From JBBRHQ01 sp963725315 (GTDB lineage: Bacteria; Actinomycetota; Thermoleophilia; Solirubrobacterales; 70-9), in NCBI GenBank assembly GCA_963725315.1, contig CAVRYA010000003.1, positions 1 to 64,000 of the forward strand: a stretch of 64,000 bases of DNA, given 5' to 3'. Below, in pieces: positions 44,578 through 52,430 of the stretch. Within the stretch, counting starts at the first letter, position 1. The number at the start of each line of letters is the position of its first letter. The notes under the pieces were generated by a model that was given only the letters and a program-made list of their open reading frames with translations, made no database searches and had not been told where the DNA came from. A program made the translations under genes and the position numbers.

Positions 44578-45015
44578 GTGACCGAAGTCCTCTCAGAGCG
44601 GGTGCGTAGCTGGATCGACGCCTACAACCGCGGCGACACCGAGGCGATGGCGACCCTCGCCGATCCGGGGCTCGAGTGGGTGGTTGCCCGCGAGCATCCG
44701 GCTGCGACCACGCACCACGGCCTCGATGCGATCGCCTCCTATCTGGAGGACTGGCGCCAGATGGTGCCGAACATGGTCTATGAATCCGAGGAGGTCCTGG
44801 AGAGCGGCAACCGGGTGCTGGCGGTGGGGCGCCTGCACGGTTCGGGCCTGGGCAGCGGTGCCGGCGTCGAGGTCAGGATCGCGACGATCTCAACCTTCGA
44901 GGACGGCCGGGCCGTGCGGGTCGAGGAGTTCCTCGATCCCGAGCAGGCGAGGAAGGCGCTGGGGGAGGCGACGACACCGAGAAATGGGGAGGATGGCGGC
45001 CGACCGGCGAATTAG
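44578..45015 (+). CDS. SnoaL/NTF2-like protein after rel
   Basis: 145 residues from GTG 44578, starting MTEVLSERVRSWIDAYNRGD and with ADPGLEWVVARE and THHGLDAIASYL as family pattern. It lacks both the MSQENVE start and the EAAGL end, and does not carry the array repeat. It is eight bases behind rel, thus perhaps co-transcribed. Function unknown. Confidence 0.82.
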   Translation: MTEVLSERVRSWIDAYNRGDTEAMATLADPGLEWVVAREHPAATTHHGLDAIASYLEDWRQMVPNMVYESEEVLESGNRVLAVGRLHGSGLGSGAGVEVRIATISTFEDGRAVRVEEFLDPEQARKALGEATTPRNGEDGGRPAN

Positions 45016-45059
45016 TATGGATCGCCCAGTCCGCTTTCGCAAAGACGAGAGAGAGTAGC

Positions 45060-45994
45060 CGTGCCGCGGATCGTCAACGTAATCCTCGGCGAGATAAGCC
45101 TCAGAGCACTTCGCGGGGAGGGTAGCCCGGAGTCGACCAGCCTCGGGTTCGCCCTGGGACTGGCGATCCGCTACTACCTGACCGAGAAGGACACCTATGC
45201 GCCGGGATGGGCGTACCCACGCTTCCGCCGCGATCTGATCGAAGGCGAAGGGGTGCAGGTGCAGATCACCATCGACGACGCGCCCTGGGAAGCGCTCGAG
45301 CGCGAAGCCGACCGCCAGGGCGTTTCAGCCGAGCGGCTGGCCGAGCACGCGGCGCTCTACTTCGCAGCCCACCTCGAGACAGGTCGGATCGGACGCAGCC
45401 TGCTCGACGACTGAGCGAAGCCGGCCGGCCTGGGCGCTAGGCGCCCGGGAAGACGACCGGAGCCGCGCCCAGCTCGACCAGGGCCGATTGCAGCGTGCGG
45501 CGGCCGCGGTGGTGCAGCCCGTGGACCGAGCTTTCGGTCTTGCCGAGCGCGTCGGCGATCTCGATCGGCGAGAGGCCGACGATGTGGCGGAGCACCAGCA
45601 CCTCGCGCTGGCCCTCGGGCAGCTCGTCGAGTGCCTGGTTTAGGTCGTTGACCCGCTCGGAGCTGATCTGGCCCTGGCCGGAGTCGCGGACCCGCACCTC
45701 CTCGGTCGGGATCGCCCGGCGAGCCCGCATCCGGTCGAGCGCGGCATTGCGCGAGACCCGCAGGATCCAGGCCGCGAAGGGGACCTCGTCCCGCGGCTCG
45801 TACTTCTTGATCACGGTCATCAGCTTGATGAAGACGTCCTGGGTTATGTCCTCGGCCTCGTGGTGGTCCTTGACGATGCTCATCACGTAGCCGAGCACGT
45901 CGGGGGCGTAGCGCACGTAGAGGAAGTGAAGCGCCTCCGTGTCGTCCTGCTTGGCCCTCGAGACCGCATCCGCCACCAGACGACTCTCACCGGG
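45060..45994 (-). repeat. Long inverted repeat, copy 2
   Basis: The inverted partner of 6656-7591. Homology starts at the GTG of the small gene (45061) and ends inside the sigma gene at the GESRL codons. Differences seen: one missing A in the sigma gene, one C/T and one G/T change there, and two changes in the small gene (Asn/Ser and Ser/Phe). Confidence 0.9.
45061..45414 (+). CDS. Conserved small protein paired with ECF sigma, copy 2
   Basis: 117 residues, identical to copy 1 (7236-7589) except Ser for Asn in GEGSPEST and Phe for Ser in SLGFALGL. Features are those of copy 1. GTG start; the upstream sequence AGAGAGAGTAGCC is unrelated to the upstream of copy 1 and gives a weak ribosome-binding site. 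Convergent with the sigma gene. Function unknown; linkage to sigma in both places suggests a regulatory partner. Confidence 0.78.
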   Translation: MPRIVNVILGEISLRALRGEGSPESTSLGFALGLAIRYYLTEKDTYAPGWAYPRFRRDLIEGEGVQVQITIDDAPWEALEREADRQGVSAERLAEHAALYFAAHLETGRIGRSLLDD

Positions 45995-46072
45995 TCCTGA
46001 CCCGGCCTCCTCGCCCCGTGTCCCTGCTCCCTGCACTTCGATGCCGTCCCTGATCGCCCCTATCCCTTCCAT
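45437..46072 (-). CDS. ECF-type sigma factor, copy 2 (intact)
   Basis: 211 residues from ATG 46072, in frame throughout. Region 2 and region 4 are as in copy 1. The first 27 residues (MEGIGAIRDGIEVQGAGTRG and on) differ from copy 1; from GESRLVADAVSRAKQDD on, both are the same. Without an N-terminal anti-sigma-binding or SnoaL extension it is a simple ECF factor. It probably directs RNA polymerase to a small regulon that could include its own locus. Confidence 0.92.
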   Translation of the reverse strand: MEGIGAIRDGIEVQGAGTRGEEAGSGPGESRLVADAVSRAKQDDTEALHFLYVRYAPDVLGYVMSIVKDHHEAEDITQDVFIKLMTVIKKYEPRDEVPFAAWILRVSRNAALDRMRARRAIPTEEVRVRDSGQGQISSERVNDLNQALDELPEGQREVLVLRHIVGLSPIEIADALGKTESSVHGLHHRGRRTLQSALVELGAAPVVFPGA

Positions 46073-46385
46073 TCGATCCTATTGCCCTTCGAAATAGATC
46101 CCACCGGAACCAAGAAGCCGCAAACTGCGGCAACAGGCCTAGTCACTCTCTCGACTTGAGCCAGGCTTGTCAAGCCCGAATATCCGTCCAATTCCTATTC
46201 TCACGCTCAAGTAATGATTTTGGACAGCTATTGCACAGGTCCTCAGACCGGGGCGGGTGGCGATCCGGTTAACAGAATAGCGCATCAAGTTAGTCAAGAA
46301 TGCCCGTGGGTTGGAAAAGGAAGGATTTGCGGACCTTTGAGAAAGTCGCGCCCCGCCCGGTTGGTTTGTCGGCCGTGGGAGAGAA
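46073..46385. other. AT-richer intergenic region with divergent promoters
   Basis: About 310 bases, visibly less GC-rich than its surroundings (for example 46140-46240). It must hold promoters for the sigma gene (leftward) and the small gene at 46386 (rightward). A short hairpin GCCGCA-AAC-TGCGGC lies near 46120-46134. No gene seen. Confidence 0.5.
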
Positions 46386-46745
46386 ATGAGGGTCCAGCTA
46401 GGACACTTCACTCGTTCCGGGATCGAGAGCCATCTCGGCGCCGACCTTGCCGGCGGCGTCCAGGCCGCTCTGCGCCACTACTGGAGGAGGCTGAGGTCCG
46501 GGAAGACGCCGGTCGAGCTTCCCCGGGCATGGGCCGACACCGTGCTCGACGGCACGGGTGCAAGCTTCGACCTGCCGGTGGAGAGCGAGATCCGGCTCAT
46601 CCTGGAGCGTGAGGCGGAGCGCCAGGCGACAACCGCGGACCGGGTGCTGCTGCACGCGGTCCTGGTCTATCTGGCAGACCTCGATGCCTCGGCTTCGCCG
46701 GATTCGCGGCTCGGCGGGCGCGGTAACGGCCTCAACCCACGGTAG
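46386..46745 (+). CDS. Paralogue of the small sigma-linked protein
   Basis: 119 residues. It follows the same plan as the proteins at 7236 and 45061: helical start with GVQAALRHYWRRL in place of LGLAIRYYLTEKD, a strand (GASFDLPVESEIRL) and the same end pattern LEREAERQATTADRVLLHAV plus VYLADLD. This third member, next to the intact sigma gene, supports a family tied to that sigma factor. Its last 26 codons overlap the convergent LbH gene. Confidence 0.7.
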   Translation: MRVQLGHFTRSGIESHLGADLAGGVQAALRHYWRRLRSGKTPVELPRAWADTVLDGTGASFDLPVESEIRLILEREAERQATTADRVLLHAVLVYLADLDASASPDSRLGGRGNGLNPR

Positions 46746-47212
46746 AACTCGCGCAGCGGGGTGCTGCGGCCGAGCGGGACGCGGCAGCTTGCGACCGGCT
46801 GCGCGGGGTTTCCGCGGACCATGGTCAGGGGAGGCACTGACGTGGTCACCACGCTTCCCGCCGTCACCACGGCGCCGTCGCCGATCGTCACGTGGGGAAG
46901 CAGGATCGAGCCCGGGCCGATGAAGACGTCGTCCCCGATCCGCACCGAGGCGGTTCCCTCGTCGGCGTGCTCGCCCTGCTGGTGGGCGACGATCGTCGTC
47001 CGCATGCCCAGATCGACCCGGTCGCCGATCTCGACAAGATGGGGAAACGCGGTTTCGATGATCACCGCGGTCCCGATGAAGCATCCGGAGCCGACCCGCA
47101 CACCCCGCATCCGGTGCAGGCGCACCCGGGTCGTCTCGGCACCGGGCCCGTAGAGAGCGATCAGGGCGAGGATCCGCCGTCGCGCTCCCGCCAGGGTGCT
47201 CTCGTACCTCAA
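46667..47212 (-). CDS. LbH-fold (hexapeptide) acyltransferase, copy 1
   Basis: 181 residues from TTG 47212, which overlaps the stop of the carrier-protein gene (TTGA). Hexapeptide repeats make a left-handed beta helix (GSGCFIGTAVIIE, DDVFIGPGSILLPHVTIGDG, AVVTAGSVVTTSVPPLTMVR, then GNPAQPVA), as in maltose/galactoside O-acetyltransferases; the His in THVAHQQ-type position (TTIVAHQQGEHA) may be catalytic. It acylates a sugar or glycan. A second copy of the same pair is at 61892-62709. Confidence 0.88.
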   Translation of the reverse strand: MRYESTLAGARRRILALIALYGPGAETTRVRLHRMRGVRVGSGCFIGTAVIIETAFPHLVEIGDRVDLGMRTTIVAHQQGEHADEGTASVRIGDDVFIGPGSILLPHVTIGDGAVVTAGSVVTTSVPPLTMVRGNPAQPVASCRVPLGRSTPLREFYRGLRPLPRPPSRESGEAEASRSAR

Positions 47213-47547
47213 GCGGGGCCCTTCCGTCCGCCCACCGCCTGTTCGTGGACAAGGCGCGAGAGGGGCCCGAGCACCGTGATCTCCTCGGGGTCGAGGGCAT
47301 CGAAGTCGAGCTCGATGCCGAGCTGGTCCTCGATCGCCGCGATCAGCTCGATGAATCCGAGCGAGTCGATCAGGCCACCGGCCCGCAGGTCGAAGTCGTC
47401 CGCCGGCTCCTCGACCCGGCTCCCGCCGAGCGCTGACCCCGCGACCGAGAGGATCAGGGCGCGGACCTCGGCGAGGGTCGGCGCCGGCGCGGAGGCGCCG
47501 TTTGGGTTGAAGGAGCTGTGGATCTCCCCGGTCGGTCGCGGGCTCAT
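47209..47547 (-). CDS. Acyl/aminoacyl carrier protein, copy 1
   Basis: 112 residues; a carrier domain with the phosphopantetheine serine in GGLIDSLGFIELIAAIEDQ. LDFDALDPEEITVLGPLSRL matches helix III/IV of freestanding carrier proteins of the DltC type. It starts divergently to the adenylating enzyme at 47621 (73 bases between starts) and overlaps the LbH acyltransferase gene downstream. It would carry the activated group from ligase to transferase. Confidence 0.9.
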   Translation of the reverse strand: MSPRPTGEIHSSFNPNGASAPAPTLAEVRALILSVAGSALGGSRVEEPADDFDLRAGGLIDSLGFIELIAAIEDQLGIELDFDALDPEEITVLGPLSRLVHEQAVGGRKGPA

Positions 47548-47620
47548 GCCTGATCAACGGACCGGGGAGGCGATTACTTGCCGGCCGCGCGCGCAGCGGC
47601 GGGGCGCAGCGGCACAAGAA

Positions 47621-49216
47621 ATGCCGCAGGGGGGCCGTTCGTTTCTCGTGGCCGCAGAGGCGAGAACGACCCTCTTCTCGGGGTTCGCCCACTCGGTGGA
47701 GCGCTTCGCCGACCGCCCGGCGCTCGAGGTCTCGGGGAAGTGCTTCACCTACGCCGAGCTCGACGATCTCGCCGCGGGCATCGCCTGCTGCATCAAGGAG
47801 CGGGCCCCCGAGCACTCGCCGCCGCTCACCGCGCTCTTCGCCGCGCGCAGTCCCACGGCGTACGCCGGAGTCCTGGGAGCGCTGCGGGCCGGCAACGGCT
47901 ACGTCCCGCTCAACCCAGCCTTCCCGGTGCAGCGCTGCCGCGAGATGCTGCTGCGCTCCGGCTGCCGCACCCTGATCGTCGACGCCGACGCGGCGCCGCG
48001 CGTCAAGGACCTGCTCGAGGGAGTGGACGATCCGCCGGCCGTGATCGCGCCAGACGACCCGGATCAGGTCATGGGGCGGACCGCCCCAGCCCCGTCGCCG
48101 CCGGCGGAGGCGATCGCCTACCTGCTGTTCACCTCCGGCAGCACCGGCCGGCCGAAGGGTGTCGGGGTCGCGCACCGCAACGTCGTCCCCTTCGTCATGG
48201 CGGTGGCCGATCGTTACGGGATCGACGAGCATGACCGCTTCTCGCAGACTTTCGACATGACCTTCGACCTCTCGGTGTTCGACATGTTCGTCGCCTGGGA
48301 GCGTGGCGCCTGCGTCTGCTGCCCGTCCGAGCGCGAGCTGATGGCGCCCAGCCGCTTCATTCGCGACTCAGGCCTGACCGTCTGGTTCTCGGTTCCCTCG
48401 GTCGGGGCCTTCATGCGCCGCTTGAGGATGCTGAAGCCGGGCTCCTATCCGAGCCTCAGATGGAGCCTGTTCTGCGGGGAGCCGCTCCCCGGCGAGCTGG
48501 CGCGTGCCTGGGCGGAGGCGGCGCCGGGCTCGATCGTGGAGAACCTCTACGGGCCGACCGAGGCGACCATCGCCTGCACGGTCCAGCGCCTCGATCCCGC
48601 GGACGCCGCCGGAGAGGTCAACGGCGTCGTCCCGATAGGGGAGCCGATAGGAGAGATGCGCGCCCTGGTCGTCGACGAGCAGCTGCGGGAGGTCGAGCCG
48701 GCCTCCGATGGGGAGCTGATCGTGGCGGGGCCACAGGTCACACCCGGCTACTGGGAGGACGCGGAAAAGACCGCGGCCGCGTTCGTGATCCCGCCGGGCC
48801 TCGAGGAGGTCCATTACCGAACCGGGGATCGGGTGCGCAGGCCGGCGAGACCGGGCGAGCCCCTCTCCTACCTCGGCCGCCTCGACCACCAGGTCAAGGT
48901 TCTCGGCCATCGGGTCGAGCTGGGAGAGGTCGAGGCGGCGCTTCGCGAGGAGTCGGGGGTCGACGCCGCGATCGCCGTCGGCTGGCCTCGGACGGACAGC
49001 GGCTGCGGGGGAATCGTCGCCTTCATCGGCGATCCGCAGCTCGATCTCGCGAAGCTGCGCGGCGCTCTCGAGCACCGCCTGCCCGAGTACATGGTCCCCC
49101 GTCGCTTCGAGCTGCTCGAGCAGCTCCCGCTGAACGCCAACGGCAAGTTCGACCGCAAGGCCCTGCTGGCGAGGCTCGAGGAAGAGACCGAGCCGGCCCG
49201 AGCCCTGGCCGGCTGA
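47621..49216 (+). CDS. AMP-dependent ligase / amino-acid adenylation enzyme (DltA-like)
   Basis: 531 residues of the ANL superfamily: A3 loop YLLFTSGSTGRPKGVGVAHR, A5 NLYGPTEATIACT, A7 HYRTGDRVRR and A8 YLGRLDHQVKVLGHRVELGE, A10 Lys in PLNANGKFDRKALL. The lack of fused condensation domains and the closeness of a carrier protein resemble the D-alanine activating DltA/DltC pair. Substrate specificity cannot be read safely. ATG 47621 was chosen as first start after the carrier promoter. Probably loads the carrier protein at 47209. Confidence 0.9.
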   Translation: MPQGGRSFLVAAEARTTLFSGFAHSVERFADRPALEVSGKCFTYAELDDLAAGIACCIKERAPEHSPPLTALFAARSPTAYAGVLGALRAGNGYVPLNPAFPVQRCREMLLRSGCRTLIVDADAAPRVKDLLEGVDDPPAVIAPDDPDQVMGRTAPAPSPPAEAIAYLLFTSGSTGRPKGVGVAHRNVVPFVMAVADRYGIDEHDRFSQTFDMTFDLSVFDMFVAWERGACVCCPSERELMAPSRFIRDSGLTVWFSVPSVGAFMRRLRMLKPGSYPSLRWSLFCGEPLPGELARAWAEAAPGSIVENLYGPTEATIACTVQRLDPADAAGEVNGVVPIGEPIGEMRALVVDEQLREVEPASDGELIVAGPQVTPGYWEDAEKTAAAFVIPPGLEEVHYRTGDRVRRPARPGEPLSYLGRLDHQVKVLGHRVELGEVEAALREESGVDAAIAVGWPRTDSGCGGIVAFIGDPQLDLAKLRGALEHRLPEYMVPRRFELLEQLPLNANGKFDRKALLARLEEETEPARALAG

Positions 49217-49271
49217 GCCCAACCCTGTCTGGCTGAGGCCGCCGCCGAGGTGGGCTTCTGAGGTCGGTGGG

Positions 49272-50378
49272 CTAGGCGGCGCCGGTTGGCGCGGTCTGCG
49301 CGGAGGGCTGACCGTTGCTCTGCCCGAGGCGCGGCACGCCCGCGAGCAGCTCGTCGACCGAGGGGATCGGCTGCGGCTCGCCGCGGGCGTGCAGGGACTT
49401 CTCCAGCGCTTCGAGCGCGATCACGATCTCCAGCCCGAGGCGGGCGTTGGAGACCGGCGTAGTGCCCTCGCGGATCGCCGAGGCGAAGTCCTTCAGCTCC
49501 AGCCCCAGGGGCTCGACCGCCTCGATCCGGGGGGCGACCATGTCGCCGGTCCGATAGGTGAGGCGGTATTCGCCGAAGTTCGCCGGGGGCTCGGAGAAGT
49601 CGAGGCCGCGGTCGTAGATCCGCACCGAGTCGTCTGCGGCAGTGTCCTCGTACTGGATCATCCGGCGGCTGCCGACCACGACCATCTGGCGCATCTTGCG
49701 GGGGGCCAGCCATGAGATCTGCACGTTGGCCTGGGTCCCGCCCTCGAAGCACAGGGTGAGGAACGCGGTCTCGTGCACCCCCTCGTGGAAGACGCTGCGG
49801 CCACTCGCCGTCACCTCGACCAGGGGTTTGCCGAGCCAGTGGAGGAGGATCGAGAGATCGTGGGGGGCGAGGTCGAGGACGACGCCGTCCTGCTGGTAGA
49901 GGCCGAGGTTCATCCTCGAGGAGGTGATGAAGTAGACCTCGCCAAGCACGTCGGCCCTGATCAGCTCGCGCACCTTGTTCACCGAGGGGCTGTAGACGAA
50001 GGTATGGCCGGGCATCAGCACCTGCCCGAGCTCCTCGGCGAGCCTGATCAGCTCGGCCGCCTGCCCCGGGGTGCGTGCGAGGGGCTTCTCGACCAGGACG
50101 TGCTTGCCCGCCTCCAGAGCGCGGCGGGCGACGTCGAAGTGGGTGTGGGGGGGTGTGGCGACCGCGACCGCCTCGATCCGCGGGTCGGCCAGGGCCGTGT
50201 CGAGGTCGGGCTCCACCCAGATGCCGGGATGGCGCCGCCGGAAGTCGTTGATCCGCTTCTCATCGAGCTCGCAGAGCCCCATCAGCCGGAACTCTGGGCG
50301 CTCGACCACGTTGCGGACGATGTTGGGTCCCCAGTACCCGTAGCCGACGACCATCGTGCCGATCGGGTTGGCGGCCAT
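49272..50378 (-). CDS. Gfo/Idh/MocA-family sugar oxidoreductase
   Basis: 368 residues: NAD(P)-binding GTMVVGYGYWGPNIVRN, then the EKPLA motif in GKHVLVEKPLARTPGQA, and active-site residues in DLAPHDLSILLHWLG. It dehydrogenates or reduces a (nucleotide) sugar; the closest known types act on UDP-N-acetyl sugars (WbpB-like). ATG 50378 overlaps the stop of the sugar transferase gene, so both are co-translated. Confidence 0.9.
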   Translation of the reverse strand: MAANPIGTMVVGYGYWGPNIVRNVVERPEFRLMGLCELDEKRINDFRRRHPGIWVEPDLDTALADPRIEAVAVATPPHTHFDVARRALEAGKHVLVEKPLARTPGQAAELIRLAEELGQVLMPGHTFVYSPSVNKVRELIRADVLGEVYFITSSRMNLGLYQQDGVVLDLAPHDLSILLHWLGKPLVEVTASGRSVFHEGVHETAFLTLCFEGGTQANVQISWLAPRKMRQMVVVGSRRMIQYEDTAADDSVRIYDRGLDFSEPPANFGEYRLTYRTGDMVAPRIEAVEPLGLELKDFASAIREGTTPVSNARLGLEIVIALEALEKSLHARGEPQPIPSVDELLAGVPRLGQSNGQPSAQTAPTGAA

Positions 50379-51232
50379 CACGCCACGCCCCTGCGGCTGA
50401 GCAGCGTCCACGGGGTCCTGAGGAGGATCGAGAGGTCGAGCAGAAGGGTTCTCCGCTCGGCGTACTCGATGTCGAGGCGGACCATCTCCTCGTAGGTACG
50501 CCTGTTGCGCCCGCTCACCTGCCAGAGGCCGGTCAGGCCCGGCTTGACGAGGAACCTCTCCCGGTACCAGAGCGGGTACTCAGCCACCTCGTAGGGGATC
50601 ACGGGCCGCGGTCCCACCAGGGTCATGTCGCCGGCGAGGACGTTGAAGAGCTGCGGCAGCTCGTCAAGGCTCCACTTGCGGATGAAGCGGCCGACCGGGG
50701 TGATCCGGTCATCGACTGCGAGCTTGTAGAGGCCGCCCTGATCGCCGTTCCGTGCCGCGGTGCCGTTTGCGCCAGAGGCGGTGCCGCTGGGGCGGGTGGC
50801 GGTGCCGTTGTTGGAGCCGTTGCCGGAGCCGTGGTGGATCAGCGCGGTGACGTAGTCCCGATGGAGCTTCGGGTTGGCGTCGACCCGCATGCTGCGGAAC
50901 TTCAGCAGCGTGAACTCCCGCTCGCCCCGTCCGATCCGCTTCTGGCGGAAGATCGCAGGCCCGCGGCTGTCGAGGCGGATCGCGATCGCCACGATGATCA
51001 GGATCGGGGAGGTGAGCAGCAGGGTCGTGCCCGATACCAGGATGTCGGCGATCCGCCGCACGGTGGCCGCCCAGGCGGGCTCCGGAGCGACCCCGGGCCG
51101 CTCACGCGGCCGGGTCTGCTGTCTGATCCCCCTTGCTTCCGCTTCGATCTCCACTATCCGACCAACGGGTGGGGGAGCGCCTACTTCCGCAGGCCGGCCC
51201 CGAGGGGTCCCAAAAACGTAGGAAAAGCGCAT
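50378..51232 (-). CDS. Initiating sugar-phosphate transferase (bacterial sugar transferase family)
   Basis: About 284 residues from ATG 51232 (the start is uncertain; a GTG at 51154 is possible). One N-terminal membrane helix (ADILVSGTTLLLTSPILIIV), then the family core: SRGPAIFRQKRIGRGEREF, LLKFRSMRVDA, KWSLDELPQLFNVLAGDM, LVGPRPV and FLVKPGLTGLWQVSGRN. It moves a sugar phosphate from UDP-sugar to undecaprenyl phosphate, the first step of the polymer. A Gly/Asn/Thr/Ala-rich insertion of about 35 residues sits between LIHHGSGN and GLYKLAVDD. Confidence 0.93.
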   Translation of the reverse strand: MRFSYVFGTPRGRPAEVGAPPPVGRIVEIEAEARGIRQQTRPRERPGVAPEPAWAATVRRIADILVSGTTLLLTSPILIIVAIAIRLDSRGPAIFRQKRIGRGEREFTLLKFRSMRVDANPKLHRDYVTALIHHGSGNGSNNGTATRPSGTASGANGTAARNGDQGGLYKLAVDDRITPVGRFIRKWSLDELPQLFNVLAGDMTLVGPRPVIPYEVAEYPLWYRERFLVKPGLTGLWQVSGRNRRTYEEMVRLDIEYAERRTLLLDLSILLRTPWTLLSRRGVA

Positions 51233-51349
51233 GGGGAGCGGACTTCCGAGGCAAGACGAGGGTCTGGGGAGGGTGTCGGACCGCAGCGGCCGGGCGGTCT
51301 CCTTGGGTTCGCGCAAAAACTCCCGCCCCGCCCGGCCGTTGCTACGACA

Positions 51350-52414
51350 ATGGCACCCCGACTCGTCTCGATCATCGGCTCCCGTCCGGAGATCATCCAG
51401 GCGGCACCTCTCTCCCTCGCCTACAGCGGTCGGGTCGAGGAGATCCTCGTCCACACCGGCCAGCACTACGACCCCGGGATGTCGGACCACCAGATCGCCG
51501 ACCTGAGGCTGCCGCTGCCCGAGTACAACCTCGGCGTCGGCTCGCTGCCCAATCGGCGCAGCGTCGATGTCGCCCAGAAGCGGATAGCCGGAGTGCTGGA
51601 GAGCGAGCGGCCGGACGCAGTCCTGGTCCGCGGCGACACCAACGCGACGATCGCCGGCGCCCGCGCCGCGGTGGCCGCGGAGGTCCCGCTGCTTCACGTC
51701 GAGGCGGGGCTGCGCAGCTACCGCGACGACATGCCCGAGGAGCACAACCGGATCGAGACCGATCGGCTCTCCGAGATCCTCTTCGCCCCCTGCGATCACG
51801 CCCGCCAGGTCCTCGTCGACGAGGGGGTCGGCGGCACCGTCCACGTCACCGGCGACGTTCTCGCCGACGTCCTGCTCGCCACCCGGGACCGCCTCGGGGA
51901 GAGCGGTGAGAAGGGCGAATACGTGCTGGCGACCGTGCACCGCAACTACAACACCGACAGCACCGAGCGCCTTGCCGCGGTGCTCGCCTGCCTCGCCACC
52001 GCCGATTGCCGCGTGATCTTCCCGCTGCATCCACGGACCCGCAAGTGCCTCGAGGAGTGGGGCCTCGTCGTCGCGGCGAACGTCGAGGTGCGTGACGCCG
52101 TCACCTACACGGAGATGCTTGCCCTCGAGCGCGACGCGCTGGCAATCGCCACCGACTCCGGCGGAGTCCAGCGGGAGGCCTACCTCTGGGGTGTTCCCTG
52201 CATCACCCTGCGGGAGGAGACCGAGTGGGTGGAAACGGTCTCGACCGGCTGGAACACCTTGGTGGGGGTCGACGCGGCGCATTTCGAGGCGGCGCTCCGG
52301 ACACCGCGGCCCGACGAGCATCCGCCGATCTTCGGAGACGGCCGGGCCGCCGAGCGGATAGCCGAGCTGACGGTTTCGCAGTTCGAGCGGGCACTGGAGG
52401 AGTCCCCTGCCTGA
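51350..52414 (+). CDS. wecB: UDP-N-acetylglucosamine 2-epimerase (non-hydrolysing)
   Basis: 354 residues. It makes UDP-ManNAc from UDP-GlcNAc. Start LVSIIGSRPEIIQAAPLS is the family N-terminus; HTGQHYDPGMSDH, VHGD-type VRGDTNATIAGA, HVEAGLRSYRDDMPEEHNR and DSGGVQREAYLWGVPCITLRE are all family motifs. The 117-bp divergent region upstream is shared with the sugar transferase gene. The next gene, a Gfo/Idh oxidoreductase, begins inside its end. Confidence 0.94.
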   Translation: MAPRLVSIIGSRPEIIQAAPLSLAYSGRVEEILVHTGQHYDPGMSDHQIADLRLPLPEYNLGVGSLPNRRSVDVAQKRIAGVLESERPDAVLVRGDTNATIAGARAAVAAEVPLLHVEAGLRSYRDDMPEEHNRIETDRLSEILFAPCDHARQVLVDEGVGGTVHVTGDVLADVLLATRDRLGESGEKGEYVLATVHRNYNTDSTERLAAVLACLATADCRVIFPLHPRTRKCLEEWGLVVAANVEVRDAVTYTEMLALERDALAIATDSGGVQREAYLWGVPCITLREETEWVETVSTGWNTLVGVDAAHFEAALRTPRPDEHPPIFGDGRAAERIAELTVSQFERALEESPA

Positions 52415-52430
52415 GAGGCTGAGAGTCGGC

